The position numbers and the translations under genes are program-made. From Avibacterium sp. 20-132 (GTDB lineage Bacteria > Pseudomonadota > Gammaproteobacteria > Enterobacterales > Pasteurellaceae), in contig NZ_CP091456.1 in the NCBI RefSeq assembly GCF_023611925.1, positions 2,521,161 to 2,585,160 of the forward strand: a stretch of DNA of 64,000 nucleotides. The letters are read 5' to 3'. This document shows positions 43,861 through 51,892 of the stretch, one piece after another (position 1 is the stretch's first letter; each line of letters opens with the position of its first letter). Below the pieces are notes generated by a model. That model was not told the DNA's origin, did not search any database, and saw nothing but the letters and a program-made list of their open reading frames with translations.

Positions 43861-46038
43861 ATGCAATATTCCATTCCTGTAAAATTAAGCACAATTTACA
43901 CCGCACTTTTCTTTGGGGTTTCTTTTTCCGCTTCAGCTGAAACGAGCCAATCGTTAGATGAAATCAATGTGGTTACAGAATTAGAAAAATTCAAAGCCAC
44001 CAATAAGCTCAAATCAGAAGTCAATTTAAGCCTTTTAGGCGAACAACTTGCCTTTACCTCGCCTATCACCGTAGCAAATTATGATGAACAGGCACTAGCT
44101 GATAGCCAGCCTCGCAATATTGTTGATGCAATCGCAAAAACAGATGCTTCTGTAATGAATTTTGGTGGTGAAACTAACACCTTGCAAGGCGTTTATGTGC
44201 GTGGTTTACAATTAGATGCCCGTCAATTTAGTTTAAACGGCTTAGCAGGATTATATTCCACTTACAATTCCCCAACCGCTGCTGTCAGCTCAGCCCAGCT
44301 AATTAAAGGTGCCTCTACTGCCACTGTGGGAATGGATCCTGAAGGTTCATCAGGCGCGTCAATTAATATTGAAACCAAACACGCTACTGATAAAAACATC
44401 AATCGTCTTGGCTTTACTTGGTTTAGCAATTCCCGTTTACAAGAATCTTTTGATTTTGGTCGCCGTTTTGGGGCAAATAAAGAATGGGGCATTCGCATTA
44501 ATGGACTCTATCGTGATGGCGATACAGCGCGCGATCATTATTATGAACGCAATAAAGAATTCGCCATTTCCGCCGATTATCGTGGTGAAAAATTACGCGT
44601 TGATTTGGATTATCTCTATGCCAAACGTGCCACACAGGGTGGGCGCGCAAGGGTGCAAGATATTCAAAATCTCACTTATGCCTTACCAACCGCACCAAAT
44701 GGTCAGATCAATTTAATCCCTACTTGGTCAGGACAAACCACGCGGGATCAAACCATTATGCTTACTGCTTCTTATGACTTACCTTATGAGATGACTTTAT
44801 CTGGCGGCATTGGACATATGACATCAAATTATTACGGCAATTTTGGACAAATTCTTGCCACCCATATTCAACCTAACGGTGATTATAAAATCAGCCAAAT
44901 GCGTGCGATGGATTTTATCACTCGCACTACCAGCGGAAATTTAAAATTACAAGGGAATCATTTTACTGGCACATTAAGCCATAATTGGAATGTAGCTTTT
45001 GATGCGGTACTACGCGAACGAGATTTTGATCAAAGCCCTGTGCTTAAAGCATTTTCTGGTGGCAATCTCTACGCCCCTCACTTTGCTCAAGTGGATAACT
45101 TCAAACCTCTAGCCCAAGGCAATACGGATCAAAAATTAAAATCTTACAGTCTTGCTTTAGCGGATACGCTCGGTCTATTTGACGATCAAATTCGTTTAAC
45201 CTTAGGCGGTCGCTTACAATGGATTAAACAAACCAACTATCAAACCAACACAATAACAGGAGAAAAATCCATAAAAACAGACGGCAAATCGCACCGCTTT
45301 AGCCCAATGCTTACCCTTGCTTGGGTGCCTAATTCCAATTTTGTCCTTTATGGAAATTATTTAGAAGATCTTGAACCTGGTTATGTAGATGAAGATGGCA
45401 CAATGACTAATCCACGCGTAAGCCGTCAAATTGAGCTGGGAGCAAGAAAAAACTGGGGGGACACCTTCACCACCACCCTTAGCCTTTACCAAATCACACG
45501 CCCTGGTATCATCAGTGCAAAATCTGCCACAAAATATCACCGCACTTCCGGAGAGGAGCAGGGCAAAGAACGTAATCGTGGAATTGAATTTAACCTTTAT
45601 GCAAATTTACTTAAAGGTCGCTTACGACCAAGTTTCGGCATCACTTACAACAAAGGCGATCTCATTGACTTCTCAAGCTATGCGGGGGAAATCATCAGCG
45701 GCGTTCAAGTGGCAAGCCCACGCATTATTGCCAAATCAGCCATAGAATGGGAACCAAGTTTCGCACCAAATCTGTTATTAAGTAGTGCAGTGCAATATTA
45801 TGGAAAATCCTACCAAGATTACGCAAAAACCTATAAATTTCCGTCTTATGCCACCATAGATCTTGGGGCAAAATATCGTTTCAAAATGTCCCAAAACCAA
45901 GAGGTTATCCTTCGAGCTGGAGTAGAAAATCTGTTCAATAAGCATTATTGGCAAGTACAGCGCGGAAAATATGACCGCAGTTTTGCCGTGCTTGGAATGC
46001 CTCGTACTTATTGGGCAAAAATTGAATATACATTCTAA
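43861..46038 (+). CDS. TonB-dependent siderophore receptor
   Basis: 725 residues. A signal peptide (through SASA at about 27) is followed by a TonB box-like stretch (LDEINVVTE). The plug domain has PRNIVDAIAKTDASVMNFGGETNTLQGVYVRG and the barrel ends NLFNKHYWQVQRGKYDRSFAVLGMPRTYWAKIEYTF, the usual C-terminus with terminal Phe. It fits the siderophore-receptor group (FcuA/FhuE-like) for ferric chelates across the outer membrane. No siderophore biosynthesis or periplasmic-binding genes are next to it, so it may take up a foreign siderophore. A terminator follows directly. Confidence 0.88.
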   Translation: MQYSIPVKLSTIYTALFFGVSFSASAETSQSLDEINVVTELEKFKATNKLKSEVNLSLLGEQLAFTSPITVANYDEQALADSQPRNIVDAIAKTDASVMNFGGETNTLQGVYVRGLQLDARQFSLNGLAGLYSTYNSPTAAVSSAQLIKGASTATVGMDPEGSSGASINIETKHATDKNINRLGFTWFSNSRLQESFDFGRRFGANKEWGIRINGLYRDGDTARDHYYERNKEFAISADYRGEKLRVDLDYLYAKRATQGGRARVQDIQNLTYALPTAPNGQINLIPTWSGQTTRDQTIMLTASYDLPYEMTLSGGIGHMTSNYYGNFGQILATHIQPNGDYKISQMRAMDFITRTTSGNLKLQGNHFTGTLSHNWNVAFDAVLRERDFDQSPVLKAFSGGNLYAPHFAQVDNFKPLAQGNTDQKLKSYSLALADTLGLFDDQIRLTLGGRLQWIKQTNYQTNTITGEKSIKTDGKSHRFSPMLTLAWVPNSNFVLYGNYLEDLEPGYVDEDGTMTNPRVSRQIELGARKNWGDTFTTTLSLYQITRPGIISAKSATKYHRTSGEEQGKERNRGIEFNLYANLLKGRLRPSFGITYNKGDLIDFSSYAGEIISGVQVASPRIIAKSAIEWEPSFAPNLLLSSAVQYYGKSYQDYAKTYKFPSYATIDLGAKYRFKMSQNQEVILRAGVENLFNKHYWQVQRGKYDRSFAVLGMPRTYWAKIEYTF

Positions 46039-46051
46039 AACGGGGATAACA

Positions 46052-46079
46052 AAAAAGCACCTTAAAAAAGGTGCTTTTT
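46052..46079. terminator. bidirectional terminator between receptor gene and rplY
   Basis: AAAAAGCACCTT and AAGGTGCTTTTT form a 12-bp perfect stem with a 4-nt loop, serving convergent genes. Confidence 0.88.
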
Positions 46080-46093
46080 CATTCAATACGGAA

Positions 46094-46381
46094 TTAAACG
46101 CGTTTAAAGTCGATATGAACTAATTTCGGTTTGAATGGGTGGCGTTGCATTGCTTGCACTTTTACTGCCACTTCTTTACCATCAATCACTAAGGTGATCA
46201 CGTCTGAATAGAAAGCATCGTGTACTTGAGCATTGTTTAATTCATCGTGGCTTAAAATGATTGAAACAGGTTCTGCATTCCCACCATAAACGATTGCAGG
46301 AATTTGACCATTATGACGCAGGCGGCGGCTCGCACCCTTACCTTGCGCTGTACGCACTTCAGCGTTAAATTTGAATGACAT
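46094..46381 (-). CDS. rplY: 50S ribosomal protein L25
   Basis: 95 residues, the short (non-CTC) form of the enterobacterial type. It begins [33 protein letters not shown], the 5S rRNA-binding face, and ends [15 protein letters not shown]. It is a single-gene unit, as in Haemophilus and E. coli. Confidence 0.96.
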   Translation of the reverse strand: MSFKFNAEVRTAQGKGASRRLRHNGQIPAIVYGGNAEPVSIILSHDELNNAQVHDAFYSDVITLVIDGKEVAVKVQAMQRHPFKPKLVHIDFKRV

Positions 46382-46613
46382 AATTGTATTCTCTTTAATA
46401 AAAAGTTAATCGAAAAAATCGCAGGCGACCCAGCGATTTCATAAAATCAAGCTCAAAGGAATCTTTGAGGTCGCAAATTATAATCAATGCCCGCCCTTAA
46501 GGCAAATAGAAATCCACTTATTTCCACATTTTTAATGGCTATTTTCACAAAAAAAGTTACAATAATCAGCATCTTGAATTTCACCATTGTGGCAAATTAA
46601 ATGCGGATTTGAT

Positions 46614-47225
46614 ATGGAATTTTTAATCAACTTTTTTACTGACTATGGCTATTTCGCGGTACTGTTTGTTTTAATTATCTGTGGTTTTGGTGTGCCAATT
46701 CCTGAAGACATCACCCTTGTTTCAGGCGGGGTAATTTCTGGCTTAGGCTATACCAATCCACATATTATGCTGGTAGTCAGTATATTGGGTGTGCTACTTG
46801 GCGACAGCACAATGTATTGGCTAGGACGCCTTTATGGCGTAAAAATCCTACGTTTCCGCCCAATTCGCAAAATACTCACCTTAAAACGCTTACAAATGGT
46901 GCGCGCCCAATTTGATAAATACGGCAACCGTGTTCTCTTTACCGCCCGTTTTCTGCCCGGATTAAGAGCGCCAATTTATATGGTTTCAGGTATTACCCGC
47001 CGCGTTAGTTTTATCCGCTTTGTCCTGATTGATTTTTTTGCTGCGATTATTTCTGTGCCAATTTGGGTCTATTTAGGTCATTTTGGGGCAAGTAATTTAG
47101 ATTGGCTCAATGAGCAAATCAAGAAAGGACAATTTGTTATTTATGTGATTATTGCCGTCGTTGCGCTGATTGTCTTTTGGAAATGGAAACAATCCCGCCA
47201 AAACAAACAACAAGCCGAAGACTAG
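46614..47225 (+). CDS. DedA-family inner-membrane protein
   Basis: Starting at 46614 gives 203 residues (MEFLINFFTDYGYFAV), matching the family N-terminus; nine more codons are possible. Signatures include GFGVPIPEDITLVSGG, the conserved FTARFLPGLRAPIYMVSG stretch with the essential Arg residues, and GxxLGDSTMYWLGR. DedA proteins are thought to act as undecaprenyl-phosphate or phospholipid flippases. The next gene, ycgL, lies 9 bp downstream. Confidence 0.9.
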   Translation: MEFLINFFTDYGYFAVLFVLIICGFGVPIPEDITLVSGGVISGLGYTNPHIMLVVSILGVLLGDSTMYWLGRLYGVKILRFRPIRKILTLKRLQMVRAQFDKYGNRVLFTARFLPGLRAPIYMVSGITRRVSFIRFVLIDFFAAIISVPIWVYLGHFGASNLDWLNEQIKKGQFVIYVIIAVVALIVFWKWKQSRQNKQQAED

Positions 47226-47234
47226 GAAACACTT

Positions 47235-47510
47235 ATGATTTGTGCGATTTACAAAAGTAAGAAAAAAGCAGGAATGTATTTATACATCGCGAAACGTGAT
47301 GAATTTTCCGCCATTCCTGAAACGCTACGCAATAATTTCGGCACACCTATTTTTGTGATGTTATTTAATCTTAAAGGAGACAAGTCTTTAATCAACGCAG
47401 ATAATCAAGAAGTTCTCGAAAAAATCCAACAACAAGGCTTTTATCTACAAATGCCTAAGCAAGAAGAAAATTTGTTGGAAATTCATAAAAAAAGTACCGC
47501 ACTTCATTAA
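47235..47510 (+). CDS. ycgL: YcgL-domain protein
   Basis: 91 residues of the small gammaproteobacterial YcgL family, whose alpha/beta/alpha sandwich function is unknown. The conserved start [18 protein letters not shown] and [14 protein letters not shown] are visible. It is followed by a terminator at 47519-47541. Confidence 0.9.
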   Translation: MICAIYKSKKKAGMYLYIAKRDEFSAIPETLRNNFGTPIFVMLFNLKGDKSLINADNQEVLEKIQQQGFYLQMPKQEENLLEIHKKSTALH

Positions 47511-47518
47511 TCGCCATA

Positions 47519-47541
47519 AAACTCAGCCTATCGCTGAGTTT
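47519..47541 (+). terminator. ycgL terminator
   Basis: AAACTCAGC and GCTGAGTTT form a 9-bp stem with loop CTATC and a T-rich tail. Confidence 0.8.
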
Positions 47542-47771
47542 TGTTTTGCGAAACTTTGGGAGAGAAAAGGCAATAATACGCTTTTAGCCTATAACCACGA
47601 GAAATATTCTCCCATAACCTAAAACCTATTTATGTAAAACTCGCAAAAAAACGACCGCACTTTATAGCTACTTAATTCCAATAACATAGGCTGGCTTGAC
47701 ACAGAGAATACAGTAAGCCAAGCCAATGTGGGTTTATTTCAACACTAAACAGCAATAAATTATGGCAAAAA

Positions 47772-47795
47772 AAATCAGCCCCTAGAGGCTGATTT
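47772..47795 (-). terminator. torZ terminator
   Basis: AAATCAGCC and GGCTGATTT form a 9-bp stem with loop CCTAGA; on the minus strand a long T run follows. Confidence 0.85.
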
Positions 47796-47812
47796 TCATT
47801 TTTACTCAGTAA

Positions 47813-50287
47813 TTAAGCTGATTGTTTTGGTTGTTTAAAGACTGTAACCGCAGGGGCTTCACCAGTGAATTTTTCCACTTGTACAATACAGGTATTTGGT
47901 GAATTACCCTGAGCCAGTTTTGATGTGCCTTCATCTCGGGTTAGTACATTTGGACAACCATTTTTACATAATGATTTATCCGATTGTCCAAGATCCGCTG
48001 GATCGTACCAAGCCCCTTCATGTAAGGCGACTGTACCTTTGATGATACCATCAGTAACAACAGCACCAGCAAGCACTTGTCCGCGTTGATTATAAATACG
48101 AACGATATCGCCATCAGCAATACCGCGTGCTGCCGCATCATCTTTATGAATTAGCACGGGTTCGCGATCATTCACCGCATATTTTTGGCGTAATGATGTG
48201 TGAGCAAGCTGGCTATGCAAGCGGTAGTATGGATGTGGTGTAACCAAAGCAAGGGGTGCTTCTGGTGTTGTATTGCCCGCAAATTCGGCTGGCTCCATCC
48301 AACTTGGGTAGCCTTTACAATCATCATAATTCATTTTGGCGATCACATCAGAATAAATTTCAATTTTACCTGATGGTGTGCCGAGTGGATTAAGTAAGGG
48401 ATCATTGCGGAAATTTTCATAACGAACCCATTTTTTCGCTTTTTCACTTGCTTTAAAGGTAATCGGTTTATTTTCTTCCCAGAATTTTTCAAATTTAGGC
48501 ATTAATACACGATTTTTGCGTGCCGCATCAAATGCGGTTTGGTAGAAACCTTTTAGCCAATCCATTTCCGATTTATTTTCGGTAAATTGTGCTTCTACAC
48601 CTGCACGTTTCGCTAATTCCGTAAAAATATCATAATCATTTTTCGCTTCAAATTGCGGAGAGACAACTTGTTTCATTGGATAAATATTCATCATTGAATA
48701 GTCGCCTGACATTGTTAAGTCGTTACGCTCATAGCTTGTGGTAACAGGCAATACAATATCCGCCATACGTGCTGTTGGTGTCCAATTGACTTCATTAACA
48801 ATGAAGGTTTCCGGTTTATAAAACGCCTTAACCAATGTGTTAGTATCTTGGTGGTGTACGAATGGGTTTCCACCTGCCCAATAAACCAATTTAATATCAG
48901 GATAGGTAATTTCTGTACCATTGTATTGGATTGTTTTTCCGGGATTTAATAAGGCATCAGCGACACGCGCTACTGGGAAAGACATTTTTGATGTTTCATC
49001 TAACCACGTTTTTTCTCCAGCTTGCACAGATGGATTTGCGGTAATCGAACCGATAATACCGCCTGTTGCCGTTGGCGCGCCACCATTTGCATAATGATAA
49101 CTGAAACCAAAGCCACCACCCGGTAAGCCAATTTGTCCGAGCATAGAGGCAAGGGTAACCATCATCCAATGGCTCTGTTCACCATGACGCTGGCGTTGCA
49201 TTCCCCATCCGCCCATAAGCATTGTTCTCTTAGTGGAGAAATCAGTGGCTAATTGCTTAATGACTTCAACAGGAACACTCGTTAATTTGCTTGCCCAAGC
49301 GGCATCTTTTGGCTGTCCATCGGCTTTGCCTAACAAATATTCCTCAAATTTATCATAGCCTGCCGTATATTTTTGTAAAAAGGCTTTATCGTGTTTATTT
49401 TCGCTAACCAATGTATGGGCGATACCTAACATTAATGGCACATCTGTTGCGGTATTAATTGGGATCCATTCCGCACCTAAGAATTCACAACTTTCACTTC
49501 GTACAGGATCAATACAAATAATACGTTTCCCACTTTCTTTTAATTTCTTAAAGTATTCAATACCTTGCTGATCGGTGGAGGTCCACGCAATACGCAATGT
49601 GGTGAGTGGGTTTGCCGACCATAATACGACAATTTCAGAACTTTCTAAAATGACATCCCAACTTGTTTGCTGTTCATAAACTTCTATCGTGCCTAAAACG
49701 TGTGGCATAATCACTTGTGCTGCCCCAGTAGAATAATCCCCTTTTGAGCCAACAAAGCCACCCGTTACATTTAAATAACGGTGTAATAATGTTCTTGCCG
49801 CATGCAACGCACCAGAGCTATACCACCCATAAGACCCCGCATAAATGCCAGTTGGGCCATAACTATCTCGCACGCGTTTCATTTCATTTGCGACAAGTTC
49901 AAATGCCTTATCCCAAGAAATTCGTACCCATTCATCTCTACCACGTAATGTCGTATCTTTATTTCCTTCTAGGTATCCTTTGCGCACCATAGGATATTTT
50001 ACGCGTGTTTCACTATAAAGTTGATCCGCAACAACAGTTTGTAATTCATTAACAAGTGGAGAAGGAATGGCTGGCCCAGATTTAACCACTTTACCGTCTT
50101 CTAACACAACGCCTAATGGCCCCCAGTGAGCGGCTGTAACAACCGTTGTTTGTTCGGCTGCAAGGGCTGGCTGAGAGGTAACTAAAGAGCCAACGACACC
50201 GCCCGTTAAAGATGTTCCTGCAAGGCCAAGCGAAGAATGTTTAATGAAATCGCGACGACTTGCATTAATATTGTCTTGTTTTTTCAT
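47813..50287 (-). CDS. torZ: molybdenum TMAO/biotin-sulfoxide reductase (TorZ/BisC family)
   Basis: 824 residues. The Tat signal peptide has SRRDFIKHS at residues 10-18. The mature enzyme belongs to the DMSO-reductase family: N-terminal AAHWGPLGVVLEDG, no Fe-S cysteines, the Mo-ligand serine in SYGWYSSGALH, WTSTDQQGIEYF in the pterin domain and LPVTTSYERNDLTMSG. It reduces trimethylamine N-oxide (or related N- and S-oxides) in the periplasm with electrons from the pentaheme cytochrome encoded upstream. The 327-bp gap to torY carries a candidate cofactor riboswitch. The TorZ rather than TorA label rests on pairing with a TorY-type cytochrome. Confidence 0.9.
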   Translation of the reverse strand: MKKQDNINASRRDFIKHSSLGLAGTSLTGGVVGSLVTSQPALAAEQTTVVTAAHWGPLGVVLEDGKVVKSGPAIPSPLVNELQTVVADQLYSETRVKYPMVRKGYLEGNKDTTLRGRDEWVRISWDKAFELVANEMKRVRDSYGPTGIYAGSYGWYSSGALHAARTLLHRYLNVTGGFVGSKGDYSTGAAQVIMPHVLGTIEVYEQQTSWDVILESSEIVVLWSANPLTTLRIAWTSTDQQGIEYFKKLKESGKRIICIDPVRSESCEFLGAEWIPINTATDVPLMLGIAHTLVSENKHDKAFLQKYTAGYDKFEEYLLGKADGQPKDAAWASKLTSVPVEVIKQLATDFSTKRTMLMGGWGMQRQRHGEQSHWMMVTLASMLGQIGLPGGGFGFSYHYANGGAPTATGGIIGSITANPSVQAGEKTWLDETSKMSFPVARVADALLNPGKTIQYNGTEITYPDIKLVYWAGGNPFVHHQDTNTLVKAFYKPETFIVNEVNWTPTARMADIVLPVTTSYERNDLTMSGDYSMMNIYPMKQVVSPQFEAKNDYDIFTELAKRAGVEAQFTENKSEMDWLKGFYQTAFDAARKNRVLMPKFEKFWEENKPITFKASEKAKKWVRYENFRNDPLLNPLGTPSGKIEIYSDVIAKMNYDDCKGYPSWMEPAEFAGNTTPEAPLALVTPHPYYRLHSQLAHTSLRQKYAVNDREPVLIHKDDAAARGIADGDIVRIYNQRGQVLAGAVVTDGIIKGTVALHEGAWYDPADLGQSDKSLCKNGCPNVLTRDEGTSKLAQGNSPNTCIVQVEKFTGEAPAVTVFKQPKQSA

Positions 50288-50424
50288 TTTTTAACCCTAG
50301 TAATGACGATCCACAAATCTATTTACTCAGAAAAATTACTTCAATTTCTACCGCACTTGTAATTAGATAGTGGGTATTAAAATTACGACACCTTTCTAAA
50401 ACGAGTGGCATAATCATTTCTAAC

Positions 50425-50530
50425 TATACCATTGTGCAAACAGGTTGCAGGCATTGCTTCCATATCTTTCGACTTAGGTTCACAAGCTCGGAGTCAGCCT
50501 AATACTAACTAACGAAAGTGGTTAGTATTT
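50425..50530 (-). ncRNA. candidate molybdenum-cofactor (Moco) riboswitch upstream of torZ
   Basis: On the minus strand the core reads GACTCCGAGC, TTGTGAACC, GTCGAAAGAT (GAAA tetraloop), ATGGAAGC, then AATGCCTGCAACC. This order agrees with the Moco RNA motif as I remember it: CUCCGAG, GUGAACC, a GAAA-capped stem, GGAAG and AUGCCUGCAACC. A 9-bp hairpin AATACTAAC/GTTAGTATT (50529-50521 / 50509-50501) precedes it, AGGC can pair with GCCT, and TTGTG with CACAA. Moco RNAs are known upstream of Moco biosynthesis, molybdate transport and Moco enzyme genes; torZ encodes a Moco enzyme. The assignment is from memory and needs a covariance-model search. Confidence 0.6.
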
Positions 50531-50554
50531 ATTCCTATTAGGAAACTATTTATG

Positions 50555-50604
50555 GTGGATTAAAATGACAATAATGGGTATTCGGTTGCCTGATTTTAAT
50601 CCAC
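50555..50604 (-). terminator. long-stem hairpin after torY
   Basis: GTGGATTAAAAT pairs perfectly with ATTTTAATCCAC (12 bp) around a 26-nt loop, beginning 11 nt after the torY stop. No T run follows, so it is more likely an mRNA-stabilising or pausing structure than a strict terminator. Confidence 0.45.
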
Positions 50605-50614
50605 TATTACGATA

Positions 50615-51739
50615 CTAATGCGATAAGTTAGCCATATCTTTACCATTACGCTGCAAATAAATTGTTAATGTGCGTACATCGTCATCAGATAACGAGGTGC
50701 GATCTTTCATTGAATTGACCACACCAATCCATTGATTTGCTGTGTAATGATCGGCAGAAATAGGCGCATGACAACCACTACAATAGGTTTCATTTAAGTT
50801 CTTACCAAACTGATTCAGTGCGGTTAAATCTGCGGTTAAATTTGATTTTGGTACAACAATAGGTAAACGAATTTCTTTCCAATTCGCTGCAGTTACTTCA
50901 TCATAAACAGAACGAATCACTTGAACCTTCTCTTGGGCAACATTTTCTAATAATGCCACCATAATACGTTTGCCCAAATCCATATATACGACACTTTCAG
51001 CCCCTTCTTGTTGCCAACCGCTTAATGTGGCTTTAACTTGTTCATCAACCGTATTCCAATCAGTTAATTCAGCATAAGGCATTAAACGAATCGTTCCCCC
51101 CTCTTGTAACGTTGCATTTGCCATAGCTAAGCTATATAGGGTTTTATCTTCAGTCGAAAATTGCCCACTGTGTTTTGCTAATTCACTGTTTGCTTCATTG
51201 TTATCCACTTCCATTTCAGGCATAAAATGGACGATTCCTTTATGGCAATCAATACAGGTTTGGTTGGTTTCCTGTGCAATTTTATGCATTTTCTGAGCTG
51301 CATCAGATTGTTCGGATAACACCATCGCCTCTTGATTATGGCAGCTTTTGCACGTAACTGAATCGCTTGCTTTCATCTCTGCCCAAACCGCTTTTGCCAT
51401 CGCTAAACGATGGGTTTCATAAGCGTCTTGATCAGGTAATTTATCCACCACAAACGTATTCCACACATCTTTTAATGCCATCACTTTCGTTTTTACATAA
51501 TGGAATGCGGAATCCTGTGGAATATGACAATTGGCACATTCCGCTCTTACGCCTTTGCGGTTTGAAAAATGCACACTTCCTTCCCATTCTTGTTTGGGAA
51601 TTTCCATTGAATGGCAACTCACACAAAATTCTGTGCTACTGGTTGCTTTCATTGCGTATTGCGATCCAGCAAACACGCCAACACCAAGCAATATGCCAAA
51701 TAAACCGCCTAATACAAATTTCTTATTTAATTTTGCCAT
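50615..51739 (-). CDS. torY: pentaheme c-type cytochrome TorY (NapC/NirT family)
   Basis: 374 residues. An N-terminal anchor (KFVLGGLFGILLGVGVFAGSQYAM) is followed by a NapC-like tetraheme domain with CVSCH, CANCH, CKSCH and CIDCH, and a C-terminal domain with a fifth haem site CSGCH near residue 320. It passes electrons from menaquinol to TorZ in the periplasm. The five sites distinguish it from four-haem NapC/NrfH. A G-rich ribosome site precedes the ATG. The promoter upstream has a palindrome in place of a -35 box. Confidence 0.93.
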   Translation of the reverse strand: MAKLNKKFVLGGLFGILLGVGVFAGSQYAMKATSSTEFCVSCHSMEIPKQEWEGSVHFSNRKGVRAECANCHIPQDSAFHYVKTKVMALKDVWNTFVVDKLPDQDAYETHRLAMAKAVWAEMKASDSVTCKSCHNQEAMVLSEQSDAAQKMHKIAQETNQTCIDCHKGIVHFMPEMEVDNNEANSELAKHSGQFSTEDKTLYSLAMANATLQEGGTIRLMPYAELTDWNTVDEQVKATLSGWQQEGAESVVYMDLGKRIMVALLENVAQEKVQVIRSVYDEVTAANWKEIRLPIVVPKSNLTADLTALNQFGKNLNETYCSGCHAPISADHYTANQWIGVVNSMKDRTSLSDDDVRTLTIYLQRNGKDMANLSH

Positions 51740-51790
51740 AGCCCCCCCACATAAAATTGATACATCAAAATAGGTAGAATAATGAAAGAA

Positions 51791-51836
51791 ATTATAAGGT
51801 GGGCATTGAAGTACTCAATACGTAAAGTTACGTATT
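51791..51836 (-). promoter_or_regulatory. torY promoter with 20-bp palindromic activator site
   Basis: TACGTAA-AG-TTACGTA, extended to 9-bp arms (51817-51836), is a perfect palindrome with the 7-2-7 spacing used by NarL/LuxR-type proteins. On the minus strand a perfect TATAAT lies at 51796-51791, so the start would be near 51784 and the palindrome centre near -42. There is no good -35 box; the site overlaps that position, as for class II activation. A TTGAT-AC-ATCAA palindrome lies in the leader near 51757-51768. Confidence 0.65.
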
Positions 51837-51892
51837 TACCTCTTAAGGATTAGTAAAATGAGTAAAATTTGATATAACGCAAAAAAGAACCG

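Larger units (their letters stand above)
47511..47812. other. convergent intergenic region
   Basis: It holds the ycgL terminator (47519-47541, stem AAACTCAGC/GCTGAGTTT), an uptake-signal core near 47657, and the torZ terminator (47772-47795, stem AAATCAGCC/GGCTGATTT). I see no gene. Confidence 0.7.
50288..50614 (-). other. structured torY-torZ intergenic region
   Basis: Unusually long for co-transcribed partners. In minus-strand order it contains a 12-bp hairpin just after torY (50604-50555), a 9-bp hairpin and the riboswitch-like core (50529-50443), an uptake-signal core near 50351 and then the torZ ribosome site. No second gene is visible. Confidence 0.7.
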
